Origin: Hirudo medicinalis
Lineage: Eukaryota; Annelida; Clitellata; Hirudinida; Hirudinidae
NCBI GenBank assembly: GCA_011800805.1
Contig: MPNW01000052.1
Location: 94,140 to 158,139 of the forward strand
Length of the DNA: 64,000 nucleotides
Reading direction: 5' to 3'
In this document: piece by piece, positions 17,106 to 30,088 of the stretch
Layout: the number at the start of each line of letters is the position of its first letter
Numbering within the stretch: the stretch's first letter is position 1
Made by a program: the position numbers and the translations under genes
The notes under the pieces: generated by a model
What the model saw: the letters and a program-made list of their open reading frames with translations, nothing else
Databases searched by the model: none
What the model was told of the DNA's origin: nothing

Positions 17106-20100
17106 GTTTCTCAAAGTTGATTACATATTTTGTGTTTTCTGTAATGAATTTTGCCTAAATTTGTTTTTGCATGGACAGGTGCAGTGGCTCGCCATTCGAA
17201 GTTATATTCCATGGAATGCATTTATTCAAATATCTGCGATTATGACCAGAATTATTATGCATTTCTCAGGAAGAGTTTTCGTCTTTAGCAGTTTTTGTGA
17301 TTATGATTACTCATATACATTGCACCTTTTAATAATATTTTCAGATGTGATTTTAGTTTCATGTTTCTGAAATTGGCTGTGTTCTGTTGGTGGATACCAC
17401 CGAAATTGTGCACGAAATGAAAGTATTCTGAACAATTAAATCTAAATCGAATGCACTTTTAACCAAAAAAAAGTACACGAGGCGAGAGGGATCTTCCAAG
17501 CTTTTTCCAATAAAGAAACCCCTCCTTTAGGTGGAATGAAGAGAAATGGTACATGTTTGCACTCGTGACATGAATTAAAAGTTTAATTTATCATCTCTTG
17601 TCAGATTAGGTTTCTGGGGCAAGAACATACCCAGGCTGAGCAGGTCCAACTCCTTCGCTGTTGCTAACTGTTCACACCACGACAATGTTCAGTCAAACTC
17701 AAGACTATTCTTAAGGGGCAATTACGACTGCATTTGCACACGTTTTAAACATTTCAGTCTTTACTAAGACAATAAAGAGACATTTATCTCCATTTTGAGT
17801 GCAGCTTTAATTTTGAAGGATGAAGTCATTGGCTTTTTAGCTGTATCGGAGCATTTCGTTGCTAATTATTGACTAGAATGCATGAATACGTTTGAAATCT
17901 AGTAGTTTTTGAGACTTTAAAACTTGTTTGCTCGTATGGGGTTTAATCGTAGTTTTATAGTAAAAGTTGGGGAAACCAAAACTTTGAATAAAGTTTGACT
18001 GTTTTTATCGGTATTTCCCTGAAAGTAGTCGTTTTAGGCTGTGATGTTTTTCATTATGAGTCATATATATGAGTTATAGTTTCTACTCTCGCTGATTTTT
18101 AATAAAGTAGTTTAGATTCCCATTAAAGTGCTTATACAATATGCTGAGGGTGGCCTGCGCTCTGTTTATTTAATTATTTGATTATAGTCTGTTGCTTAAC
18201 TGACTTGCTCTCTGTTTTCTGTACTTGATACTTTTACTTGACTTTACAGGAGGAAGTGCTCGGTTTCCGTCACTTATACCTCTCAATACATGTTCTCGTG
18301 TCTTCGGTATCCAATCAGCCATTTTTCCTTAAGACACGGTAAGCAGCATCATTCACGTTTTTCCTGCGACTTTTCCAGCGTTCCCATAGATCTTAATTTA
18401 GAATCATTTATAAAGCACACCGGATGGTATCGCGTGGCTGTGCCAGATGTGAACAGTCCCGCATTTAGGCATGGTCATTGTACAGGGGCCTCCGCCAGCC
18501 AAAGAAAAAATCCGACTTGCATTTCAGATTGATTAATATAGATTTATTGCAGTCGCACATGTATCGTGCACAACCTGGCAGTACTATGCTTTGCTCAATG
18601 CACAAAGGATTATCATTGTGATACCTTGACGTAGCCTATAACCAAGTAAAGTTTTTTCTTCTATTAAACGTTTAGTGTTAAAGCAGTGAAACTTACCGCG
18701 ATTTCATTTTCGCAAATGACCAGGTTAAGCTGATCTCACGAAGAATGTCGGACTCTACATTCATCAGAGCGTGAAATCGATCATTGCGCATCAATGGGCG
18801 AAGTCTGATCTTTCTAAGTTTCATCTGAGAACGAAGGCTCCGCACCACAATCCCTGACTATCAGCACATATCAGATACATTCGGAGATAACCAAAAACTA
18901 GTTTCTGTATTCCGGACAGGACCTTTCGCAGAGGCCTACGGACTTCCACCACCACATTGCACCGGCGCCTCCACCCGGATAAATCTGGAAACCACAGGAC
19001 CTAAGACATTATTGGACCGCAAACCTTTTACACTAAGGCGCTTTCAACGACCAACTCTTTTCCAGTCATTTTCTTTGGGACTTCCCTCTTCAAAGATGGC
19101 TATCACCGGTACCGAAGTGGAATTAAACCATATTCGGACTCGTAATCATTATCATAACAACTTCATAAATAATTTACAGGTTATTTGCCATCACTACATT
19201 AATATAATATTTGCTCTTCATTAACTGTGTATTTATATATGATTAGTAATTTTATGTCAGTGAATGTGAAACACATGGAAAAAGGACTTCTTTATTCACC
19301 AGTTGAAACACTGCTAATTTGGTTGGGGCTGGGGAAAAGCACTGGGGATGGGTATCTGTCTGTCTGTCTCCAACAAAACAATGAGCCAAACCCTTACCAT
19401 CCTCATGAGATTACAAAAAGTAACTTAAATCTAATGTTTTACCAATTATCAAAATTCCTCGACCAAGGAGACTCAGAATTTATTTATAATTTATTCAAAT
19501 ACAATTATTAAAGATAAATCATGAAATCTTAACTTAGAATATTTTTATTCGTTAATTAATCATCAATGCAAATAATTTCATAAATTAATGATTGATTGGC
19601 ATTTAGGAAAAACTTTGTAAAATATGTTCCAAGATCAAACTGATAGCACATTGACTGTTTAGAATTAAACCATCAAGTTTAATCAGCAACTTCAAATCAC
19701 ATAATAATGAAGGCATTATCAGGCAAACTTTCATTGCACTTAATATTATTACTAACAGCTGGCATAACAAGTTGCATCTCCTGCCATCCATTTGTCTACA
19801 CTTAAGTGCAATGCATGATGTTGCCAGCAAAGAGCAATGAATTCATGTTCAACAAAATTGAAGGGAATAGAACTGTTTCAAAATTGGGATAGTGGTGTTG
19901 TCTTTCATTATGATAATGAGATTTTGTTATTTGAGGGAAGTTCACAACATGAATTAAGATTTGGTATGTTTTGTAACTAGAAATTTCATTGATATGGGGT
20001 ATTTGGTCCTTTTGCAATTCTAACGAACAATATTTGTGCAAAGATGTGGTCAAGACGATCAGATTAATGAGATGGTTTTTTGACTCATATTAATAAATTT

Positions 20101-20315
20101 TAAATTTACTTTATAAATAGCACTTTTATGTTGTCATAAATGGCATTGGAATGTTGGGGCTAATGTTTTTATGATAGTGCATTCACATTTTCAGTGTCAT
20201 TCAGGGCCTTGATTACTAACAATGGCTGATTCACAGTGCACCTGTTCTGTTCTCCACCTTGTGCCTTTAGCTAAATGTGGTAGTTGGTGACATATATTAT
20301 GAAAATAATATTAGA
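17106..20315. other. gene-poor DNA with weak exon-like islands
   Basis: GC-richer patches at 18290-18530 and 18880-19100 carry ORFs of at most 80 residues without recognisable domains. Nothing else supportable. Confidence 0.35.
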
Positions 20316-20765
20316 TATATCAAAACTTATTGAAATTCCAGCCATTTAATTGGCTGGCACTTCACCCAAGTTCAGACTGATGTTTATCTGCTTCCAATAT
20401 GACGGCCAAACAAGACAAGATCTTGTCTGGTGCTTTGAGGAAGAATTGATCATATACTGTTAAGCAATTATATCAAAACTTATTGAAATGCCAATCACTA
20501 ATAAGATTGATATCTCACCCAAGTTGAGACTCATTTATCTACTTCCAACATGACGGCCAACTAAGAAATATAACTCTTGTTGGTGCTTTTAGGAAATAAT
20601 CAATTCATATTATGTTTGTATCAAAACTTATTGAACTGTCAGTCACCAAACAGACTCACACTTCACCCAAGTTAAGACGATTTGATCTACTTCCCATACG
20701 ACATCAACTTGGTATCATGCTCCAGTTGGTTTCCTAAGGGAAGCACAAATTAGGTAATATGATCA
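20316..20765. repeat. tandem repeat, about 150-bp unit, three diverged copies
   Basis: TATCAAAACTTATTGAA starts at about 20318, 20470 and 20619 (spacings 152 and 149). Each copy continues with TCACCCAAGTT(G/A/C)AGAC, a TCTACTTCC-like block, ATGACGGCCAA-like bases and a TTGGTGCTTT-like block. Satellite-like, with no coding potential. Confidence 0.85.
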
Positions 20766-22390
20766 CTTCTGAGACCAAGGCATCATCCACCATGGTCACA
20801 GAATGACAACCTGACTATATGATTAAGCACTGCAATTGTTTGCATTTAAATTGCACATTACCACATCAGTCCTATCGATCTAAATGTGTCCACGAAAGCG
20901 ACACTCAATTTAGGATTCATCATATGTGGTTGGCATATAACCTAATAAGCATCGGTGCAAATACCAACCTTAACACTTGAGGTTCATGGCAAGTTTACCA
21001 ATGTTTCATCACAGCTTCACTCAAAAAAATTGAATTATAAATCTTAGAACCTTTTAGTTAGACATTCCATTTCGGAAGTGTCTTATGAGCCGCCAGTCAA
21101 TATAGTTCTGCTGTTGGTCGCGATACGAATTACCACGAGGTTGCCTGGCATGTAATGAGATATACATCAATTAATGAAAACAAAATGCTTACAAAAGCTG
21201 GATATTTATCTAGTAGCTAAATATATATAGTACAGTACTATAATATTTATAGTAGCTAAAGTTAACTACATTACACAAACGAATTAGACCTCGCTCACGC
21301 ACCACGGTCCGGACCCATGCTGCTACCCGGAGAAGCGGAAGTCTTGAAAGGACTAAACATTTGGTTATACTATGAGGGAGCACGAAAAAAATATTTATAT
21401 TAGTAAAATTTATTTTTAAAGTAAAACAAATATTAAATAAATAATTGATATGTCGCCTCTAAAAAATAGTATAACAATATTACAAAATTAAAAGTATATT
21501 AATATTACATTACTATATTAACGATAAAAATAATTATTAATATGAATTAAAAAATACATAAATTGGTGGCTCTTATGATTAATTTATAGTACAATATAAT
21601 ATTAGCTACACAATAATGTAATGATGTCGACGACGACGAGGATGAATATAAGTGACAAGACATTCAGACTGAATTGCTATTGATGTTTTATGTGATGAGC
21701 GGGTATCCAGGGACATCGTTTCAGCTTTGTCCTGGAGGAGGGAAGGTAGGCAAACCTTCTCACAACTTGATGAGACAACTCTTTTTGCTTCTTGTCAAAA
21801 TTGAGGGAGAAACATCCACTCGGAAGGGCGGGACAATAAGAATCAGGGGTCCCCTTCCACCCCACCCCGAAGTTTCGTCTCTGCGGTTATCTCTATCAAA
21901 ATAAACGCATAAAATATTATTTTGGATGCTTTCTTAATTTTTGACATCATGTATATATTCTGCTTCGAAAATGAATTTTTAAAATATTGAATGTGCCAGT
22001 TTATCCATTGATTATCCATTAATTTATTCTTCTTCCACAACCCATGAATTAATTGTAAAATTAAATTATTTTTGATGTGTTGAAGCGAATGCTAATTGTT
22101 ATAACGCAATACATTCCATTGCTCCCAGATAATCATTCTATCATCCAATCCCTATCCTTCTATCACCGACTTCATCAACACTCTCGTCAGCATCACCTTT
22201 CCCGTCTGGAAATTGCTGAGCATGCATGGAGCTGTCAGGAGAAGAATAGAGTCTGATTAGGAGCTCTGAACGAAGATAGTTCTATTTATTTCTCTCTGAA
22301 ATAAGGGAGCGTGTTTATCATTAATTAATTCTCTTCAGAGCAATTGACTAAATGAACGTGTTGTCCCGGGCAAATAAGCATCGGTGCAAT
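20766..22390. other. AT-rich intergenic DNA
   Basis: Very AT-rich at 21380-21620. An ORF around 22131-22255 (…FINTLVSITFPVWKLLSM…) has exon-like composition but no family match and no partner exons. Confidence 0.3.
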
Positions 22391-22417
22391 TGTGAACCTC
22401 GGGTGGAATTTCATTCC

Positions 22418-22508
22418 GATGATGATGATGGTGATGATGATGATGATGATGATGACGATGATGATGGCGATGACGACGATGATGATGGCGATGACGACGA
22501 TGATGATG
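22418..22508. repeat. GAT/GAC microsatellite
   Basis: Interrupted (GAT)n with GAC and GGC variants; further runs of the same kind occur at 22686-22720 and 23243-23310. Confidence 0.9.
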
Positions 22509-22684
22509 TTTGTGTAGGGATGAGTGGAAGGTGGTGGCAGTTTATGGCTTTAGTTGTAGGCTTTGGTTTGAAGCGACGGTGACATCGGTTGCTGTTTGGT
22601 CAAATCGAATAGCACATGTTAAATTGGACCACTTTGTGTCGATAATTAAATTTCCATGATTCTTCTCTCCAGTTGGAGAAGACC

Positions 22685-22722
<38 letters not shown>

Positions 22723-22963
22723 CTTGGAATCTCGGATAGGAAGTATTCGCTTTTGTCCGTTGCACCATTTCACCATCTACTCTAGACTCTAGATTCCCTG
22801 TCATCCATTCATTTTATCACAAAATATAATTTCGTATATCCGCTCAGATGAGAGTATCATTTTGTCCATCCCTTCACCAGTCATCACCAATCCATTCATC
22901 ATCCACCCGTCCGTCATTCTATCCATCATCACTGTTGCTCCTCCACCCATCCTCCGCAGTAAC

Positions 22964-23150
22964 TGACTTCAAGCTCTTCGATAAGCTCTAGTATAATAGC
23001 TCGGTGGAAAGGAAATATATTTACGAGCCCCATTGGTTACATGACCTTTCGAGTGGAAAAATTTTATGACCTTATGGGCTATCCAGCGGGTCAGAAAAGA
23101 ACTGCCTCTGTTGAGAGAACGGAGGGAGGATTCATTGAAAAGGGAAAACG
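22964..23150 (+). other. exon-like ORF of unknown affiliation
   Basis: An open frame without an early ATG ends in TGA and encodes …TSPIGYMTFRVEKFYDLMGY…. Its composition is less AT-rich than the flanks. Family unknown. It may be a diverged exon or chance. Confidence 0.2.
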
Positions 23151-23634
23151 TCGATGATGATAATGATGGCTATATTGATAATAGCCACGATTGTAGTTGT
23201 AAGGGTAATGATTGTGATCTCGAAAGTTGTGATTAATTACGACGACGACGATGATGATAACGGTGATGATGATGATGATGACGACGACGATGACGGTGAC
23301 GATGAATATGATGATCTTCCACTCGACTTAACAATGAAGGTTTGATAGCGATCTATTTTTTAAAGGAGATATTTGTTCGCACTACTGCGAGAGATGGCAT
23401 CGTTTTGAGATGTACTCAGTTCCATTTATACGAATTGTAGATTTTAAGTTGACGACGACGTTGGTCGTAGTCAAAGTGGTGATAAAACTGGTAATCACAA
23501 CACTGCAGCTAGTGGATCACTTGTCTTCGATTGGCGATATGACAATCAGATTACCCATTTCATATAAATAAAACAGTCGGGGAGATGGTTTGCATAATCT
23601 CTCAATCACCAATAAAAATGTCGTTCGTGTGGTA

Positions 23635-23854
23635 ACCGCCACGGCGTCTAACGCTTCTACCATACCGAGCGCAACAGACCCCTAAGGATAATGAAGCTGA
23701 AGTCACTAGGATGATAAGAGCTTTCAATGACACCATTGAAATGCTAACTGGAGAGCATTTCAACGTGTTTCTTCGAGATAAGGAAGCTGTGATGAGATCG
23801 TCTGTCTCTGTGGGGAAACTTCTGGAAGAATTGCGACTGATGACTACTGCTTAG
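23635..23854 (+). CDS. orphan terminal-exon-like ORF
   Basis: Open for about 72 codons to a TAG, with no ATG near its start, so it would need an upstream exon. A GCAACAG acceptor is possible at about 23675. The peptide is strikingly coding-like and helical (AEVTRMIRAFNDTIEML, then DKEAVMRSSVSVGKLLEELR). I do not recognise the family. No upstream partner exon is secure, though other exon-like ORFs lie at 22131-22255 and 22964-23150 on the same strand. Confidence 0.33.
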
Positions 23855-24105
23855 GTCATCGTTGTGGCCATTTTGTGATGTTTTTTTTAATTCAGATTTT
23901 AAAAAATATATAAAAATGAATGCAGTTTAATGCTCAGCATTGAAATCGAAATGGTAATTGGTGAGTTATTACATTTAAAACTGTTTTTTAAAAAAAATCA
24001 GTTGGACGCTAAATTTAGCAAAACATTACACCTTTCGACAAAAAAAGGGTTTCTTGATCATTAACAACAACAACAACAACAACATTGTTATTACCCCTCC
24101 CACAG

Positions 24106-24267
24106 TGCTTCCTGGAGCATGGAACGATCACAGAAAATTACAAACCACTACATCAGGTGCTCGTAAATTTACACATCTTCCGACACGCTACCAGCTGGAA
24201 TGTCACAGTCGTCGGTCACACTCCATTGATCATGGCCGACTCCTTCCATGTCGTCACGCCTGATTGA
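24106..24267 (+). CDS. orphan terminal-exon-like ORF
   Basis: A CCTCCCACAG acceptor is followed by 53 codons and TGA. The peptide begins CFLEHGTITENYKPLHQ and ends GHTPLIMADSFHVVTPD, and looks like a globular protein end. Family not recognised. It lies about 700 bp before netrin on the same strand but cannot belong to it, because it ends in a stop. It may be the last exon of the gene suggested by the ORFs at 22.1-23.9 kb. Confidence 0.33.
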   Translation, partial: CFLEHGTITENYKPLHQVLVNLHIFRHATSWNVTVVGHTPLIMADSFHVVTPD

Positions 24268-24734
24268 TTTTTCCATCCCGTCCCCCGGAGATATCTCGAG
24301 GGCGCTCGAAGAGAGATAAGGAACACTTAAAGGAGAGACAGATTGTAGGAGAGATGCTGACAAAGGAAAGAGGATGGATAAATGAAGATGGCACAGCCAC
24401 TCCCCCAATGATTTTCAGTCCTGTTTGAAATTTCGGGTCTTCAACTACTGAGGTAGGAAGTACTTTTACGATGTCCTTCACGCTGCTTGCTGTTTGTACT
24501 GATATTAGCAGTTATGTCTTGATGATATTATGCTCTTGTAATTTTCATTACTTTTATAAGTAATATTAATAAAATATACGTTATTATTATTATTATTGTT
24601 GTTGTTATTATGTTATTAAATTAAGTTATTCACACTAGTGTTTTTATTGGTAATCATAGCCATCAGTGTCTGCTAGTGCAGAATATTCTCTCATTAAGTC
24701 ATTTGGTCGAACTTTGTGGTCCAAACAATAACTG

Positions 24735-24737
<3 letters not shown>

Positions 24738-24790
<53 letters not shown>

Positions 24791-24875
24791 GTCATTGTCA
24801 TTGTCATTGTCATTATCATTATCATTGTCATTGTCATTGTCATTGTCATTGTCATTAACATTATCAATATCATTA
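24738..24875. repeat. TTA to CATTGT/CATTAT microsatellite
   Basis: A (TTA)n run passes into (CATTGT)n/(CATTAT)n immediately upstream of the netrin start. Confidence 0.9.
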
Positions 24876-24977
24876 TTACTTTTATCTAACCTTGCTAAAT
24901 AATTTTAATACTGTTTTGATGATACGATTCCAATGACAAACATCATTGTCACCAACTGCAGCATCTATATTTTCAAG

Positions 24978-27900
24978 ATGGCATATAGTTCTGCAACCAT
25001 GGCAACGGCGTTGTTCCTGGCATTCATCTTCAACTTCAATCTAGTCGATTGTAATAACAACAACATCAACAACAGCAACAACAACAACAACAACAATAAG
25101 AACAGCAAAAACATTCCAAGACTCGTCATCAATCCGCTGATCGCGCAAACCACCACGGCTACAGTGACCGCGACCAAACCTACCGCAGGAGCATTTGCAG
25201 CCAAGCGACAGACGAACGCCAGAATGTCGTCGCAAGTGCGCGACAGAGCCAAGAAGCAAGAGATTCAGAGCGGTCCCTCGTCCTCGGCAGTGCTGTCGTC
25301 GGCAACGGATTTTGAAGAAATCACGGAGATGGATCCGTGTTTCGACCACAACTCTGGGGAAGCTGTCCGTTGCCAGCCAGAGTTCTCCGACGTGGCATTC
25401 AATGCCAGTCTCAGAGCCACGAGCCAATGCGGCAGTCCCTCACCAACCGTGCACTGTCTTTCAGAGGCTGCAGGTGAAGCTTATAACAGTCTTGCTTGTC
25501 AATTATTTATTTTATTGTCATCGTTATTGGCTTTGTTATTACATTACTTGATTTACAGTTATAATTCTTTAATCATAAGAATTGTTGTTTTGTTGTCCTT
25601 AAAAAGGGTCTCATTGCGCATGTCTTTCGAAGCGAATGTTGGTGTTCATGGCTGTTATGGATTTTCACTGTAATAACATTTTAACAATAGTAATGATGCT
25701 GATGTTGGTGATGATGATGATGATGATTTTCCTTACAGACGGTGGATATAACAACTCATCCAAGCAGCCGCTTCCATTCAACTTCAATTTACCTCGACAG
25801 CAAATAACAACCCAAATCGCTACATCAATACCATCAGCATCCTCACCATCATTACCACCCTCCTCATCATCTTCATCATCATCAGCAGCAGCAGCATCAT
25901 TACAAACTAACGATTCGACAACTTCTATCAAACGATGCTTCACGTGCAACAGAAACCACCCCAGTACCAGCTACCCACTATCCCATCTCACAGACCTCCA
26001 CAACCTACTCGATCCAACTTGCTGGGTGTCGTCGCCGAGGGTCAGGACGGTCAACCTGACCCTAAACTTGGGGAAAAAACACGAGCTGACCTATGTGACT
26101 GTGGAGTTTTGCACAGGATCCAGACAACCGGATGCAGCCATTTTCTGGAAGAGTGTGGACCACGGCCAGTCTTGGATTCCCATCAAGTACTTCTCTACGG
26201 ACTGCCAAGCTATCTTGATAAATCCCGGCGCTTTCCTGGCCTCGCCTCCGACTTTGAGACATCACCATAGGCGCGACGGTCGCCATCGGCACCACCACAG
26301 TCGTCTGCAGCGGTACCGTGGTGGAAAACTGTCCAAGGCTAAAACTCCAAAGAGCACCGTTGCGACGGTTATAGAGGCAAACACTTCCTCCTTGGCAACC
26401 GGTTTCCAGCCCACCTGCAGCGGATTATTTGAAATTAAAGGTCAGCCCTTGAAGCTGGCCTTCAGGGCGTCCGAAGGTCACAATGAGGCAGAGAGTCTTG
26501 ATCCGGATGTGAACCCCTCGCTGAGGGAATGGATTACCTTCTCCGATCTCAAACTTACACTCTATCATGTGAGATCTTAATCTTCATCGTCGTCGCCATC
26601 GTCATCATCATCATCATCATCATCATCGTCGTCGTCATCATCATCGTCATCATCGTCATCATGCAGGGTCAACAGAAATCCGGAAGTGACCTATCAAGGT
26701 CAAATGCGGGTCACGAATTCTTCGCAGTCTCAAACTTCAACGTCGGCGCGAGGTGCAAGTGCAATGGTCATGCGTCACAGTGCATCCCCTCTGATGATGA
26801 TGATGATGATGATGACGATGATGCGGATGAGGATAAGGATGAGTATAAGGATGAGGATGATAGTCAAAGCGATGACGATGACAGGAAAACAGGAATCGAT
26901 TATCTGACCAAAAAATCCGAGAAACTGAAATGTGCTTGCAGGTATTCGTGAGTTGATGATGATGGTGATGACACTAATAAAGATATCATCCATAACAATA
27001 TATTAATATATTTCGAAGATATAAATAATGAAGATATCATTAATGCCAATCCAAATTAGGCACAACACGATGGGCTCAGAGTGTGAACAGTGCAAGCCCC
27101 TGTACAACGACAGACCATGGAGTCGAGCCACGTCGAAGCTGGCCCAGGAGTGCATAGGTCAGGAGTGGCACTCATTTGCACTAGCATCTTAATTTCTCTT
27201 TGGTATCAATGAATGTAAAACGGGCGCTGTAATTGGAGTAGAGCAATATCTGGAACTGGCAGTGGTCGCAATTGCTTGGCATCGTTTATCAATCTGAAAC
27301 TTAAGTTTATAGAGCAAGTAATTACCAATAATTAATAGAATAATACTCCAGCAATGAATAAAATAATAAAGAAATTAATTAATTAGTTAATTTATTAATT
27401 AGTTAATTAATTAATCCACTCATTCCTTCATTCACTCATCTAACCATCCATAATTCCAGAATGCAACTGCCATGGCCATGCTCGAAGTTGTCGCTTCAAC
27501 GAGCAGCTGTACAAGGCGTCCAAGGAGTATAAGTCCGGTGGCGTCTGCGTCCGTTGCCGTCACAACACAGCCGGCCGCTTTTGTCACATGTGTGCCGACG
27601 GCTACTTCAGGACACCGGGGAAGTCGATGACCGATAAGAAGGGCTGTTCGTGTGAGTTTCATCTCGTAATGTCTTTCTTGGCCTCTTTCATCTGTTCGTC
27701 TTTATCATTATCTCTTCCTGATGGTCACGTTTTTATTCAATAAGTAATACAATTAATAATGTTATTTATTTGGCAGTTAAATCTTAATTGACGTTTATGT
27801 TATGTTGATACAAAACTTAAACCACCATGGAAATAAAATTGGCAACTACGTCTAAAAAATGCTCAAGCTGGGCTTTTGAAACCTCAAAGAGTCGATAAGC

Positions 27901-30056
27901 AATCACGCTAATAGCTATTGCTTAAAAGGGTCGAACACGTCCTAAGCCTAATGACCTGTAACATGATCCAAATGTTCCAATACATTGAACAGCGGATTCG
28001 GTCAAGCGTGAAATCGGATGGCCTCTTTTGGAATATTATCGATTTTCATGCATCACGCGCAACATAAATTTGTATGATCGATTTTAAATATAAATTATTT
28101 TCTGTTATAATAGATGAATTTCATTTATATTTCAAAGTAAATTATGAAATGAACAGTAACTAAACAACTATCAATGTCATCATTAACTTCACAAGCAAAT
28201 GCTATTATTTGATATTTATAAACCAGAAGACATTCCAAATCATCAAAGCTATCAAAGAACTCATGTTCTGGCATGAATCACCTTAAGTCCTGACACCAAT
28301 CAACTTATTAATTAACCAATTATTTAACTAAATAACAATTATGCTTTGCAAGTTATTAAGGTTGAACAAAGTCCATCTGATCGTTGTTAGGCCGGTTTGT
28401 GATGTCTGCTTTGTTCCCGGGTACTTCTCGAGTGAGATGAATAGCGACAAAATTGTATTAATAAATTAGATTAACGGAATGTGGCGCTATCTAAATGAAC
28501 TACATTTGCATTTACATTTATTTCAAGTTAACCATATTTTCTAAAAATCTAGAAGTTAACAAATGTGTTAATTAATAAACATGCCAATAAATATGTTATC
28601 GAATACGAGGAACAACACAACAACAGGGAAACACATCAGCATTACATTTAAAAAATACCACCAGTAAAAATGGCCCTTTTGGAACTGATGTAATCCTGTG
28701 ATTGAGTGAACGTTCGACGTGCTGGCTTCAAAAGGATCTATCCCTGATTGGTCAATCAACCACAAAGGTCGACCAGAGTTGGCCTGTAATAATAGGTTAT
28801 TAATCCTGATTGGATGGTTTCATAAAACATGAGAAGATTCAACTTATTGATGCCGATGTCTTCTGGACTCTCAATGCGAAGGCACAGAGTTCGAGTCCCG
28901 GCTCTAGGATGAAAACATTGGTTGCGATGGTTGTGATGTGAGCTAAATAATTGCACTTAGTCATTTATTTGCTGCAAAGTATTTTGGCGTTTAATTAGAT
29001 AATAATTAATATTAGATAATAAGTCTAATGACAATTGAAGATCAAATATTTCGTTATTTTAAAGTTTTAAAAAATAGAAGTGCCCGTCGAAGATGTGCAA
29101 ATTAGATTCGAATAACTGAGTGGCAGACATTAACTAATTAATATTATAATTATCTCAGCATGTTCTTGCCACCCCATTGGTTCGTCCAGTGGCATGTGCA
29201 ACAGAACCACCGGTCAGTGTCCTTGCAAAAGAGGCGTCGGTGGTAGGTCCTGCGACAGGTGCAAGGAAGGATTTCAACAAGGAAACTCCCCGGCCAGGCC
29301 CTGTGTCCGTGAGTAAAGATGAAAGGAAGATTAAGCTTATCATCATCATTATCGTTACTTCCAAAGATCATTATCCGAATCATTGTCGTCATCGTCATCA
29401 TCATCATCGTCATCGTTGTCGTCGTCGTCATCGTCGTCATCATCATCATCATCATCACCACCACCATCATCATCATCATCATCATCCTCTCTGACATCAT
29501 CCTCACGCCACAAATGCATGGTGGTGTTAAATCTCAGAGGAGCTTGATTGTCCAGTCTGCATTTTGTGTGCGCGAATCATTTGAGAGGCTGTGTACGTGT
29601 GAGTGACTGAATGAGCGAGTGATCGAATTAGTTGGATGACCGGATGAATGTGTGTTTGTTTGTAAAACAACAGGTCCATTCATTACTGTGTTCATTATTG
29701 AACAGTGGTTCATTCATCCAGATATTCATCCATCCACCCATCCACTCATTCCATGTTGTCTTCATCATCTTCGTCGTCGTCGTCGTCGTCGTCCTCACCA
29801 TCTCACTTCAATTGACTTACGATTCCAAAGCCTGAGAAAAAATTATTTTTCAACCTCGTTAAATATTCATCTTAAATTATAGGGTTCGCTGGCCCTAAAA
29901 ACAACGACCAATGAATATTGAGGTGATGGATGTGATGACGGAAGTCACGGTGATGATCACGACGACGATGATCACGATGATAATGATAACGATGATGACG
30001 ATGTTGGTGACGATGATAACGATGACATCGATGGCGATGTTGATGACGACGACGAC

Positions 30057-30088
<32 letters not shown>

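Noticed and set aside
24254..24481. Minus-strand 75-residue ORF opposite the orphan exon
   Set aside because: No family features and no splice context; overlaps the better-supported plus-strand reading only partly.
25041..25427. Minus-strand 128-residue ORF
   Set aside because: Antisense of netrin exon 1; no domain.
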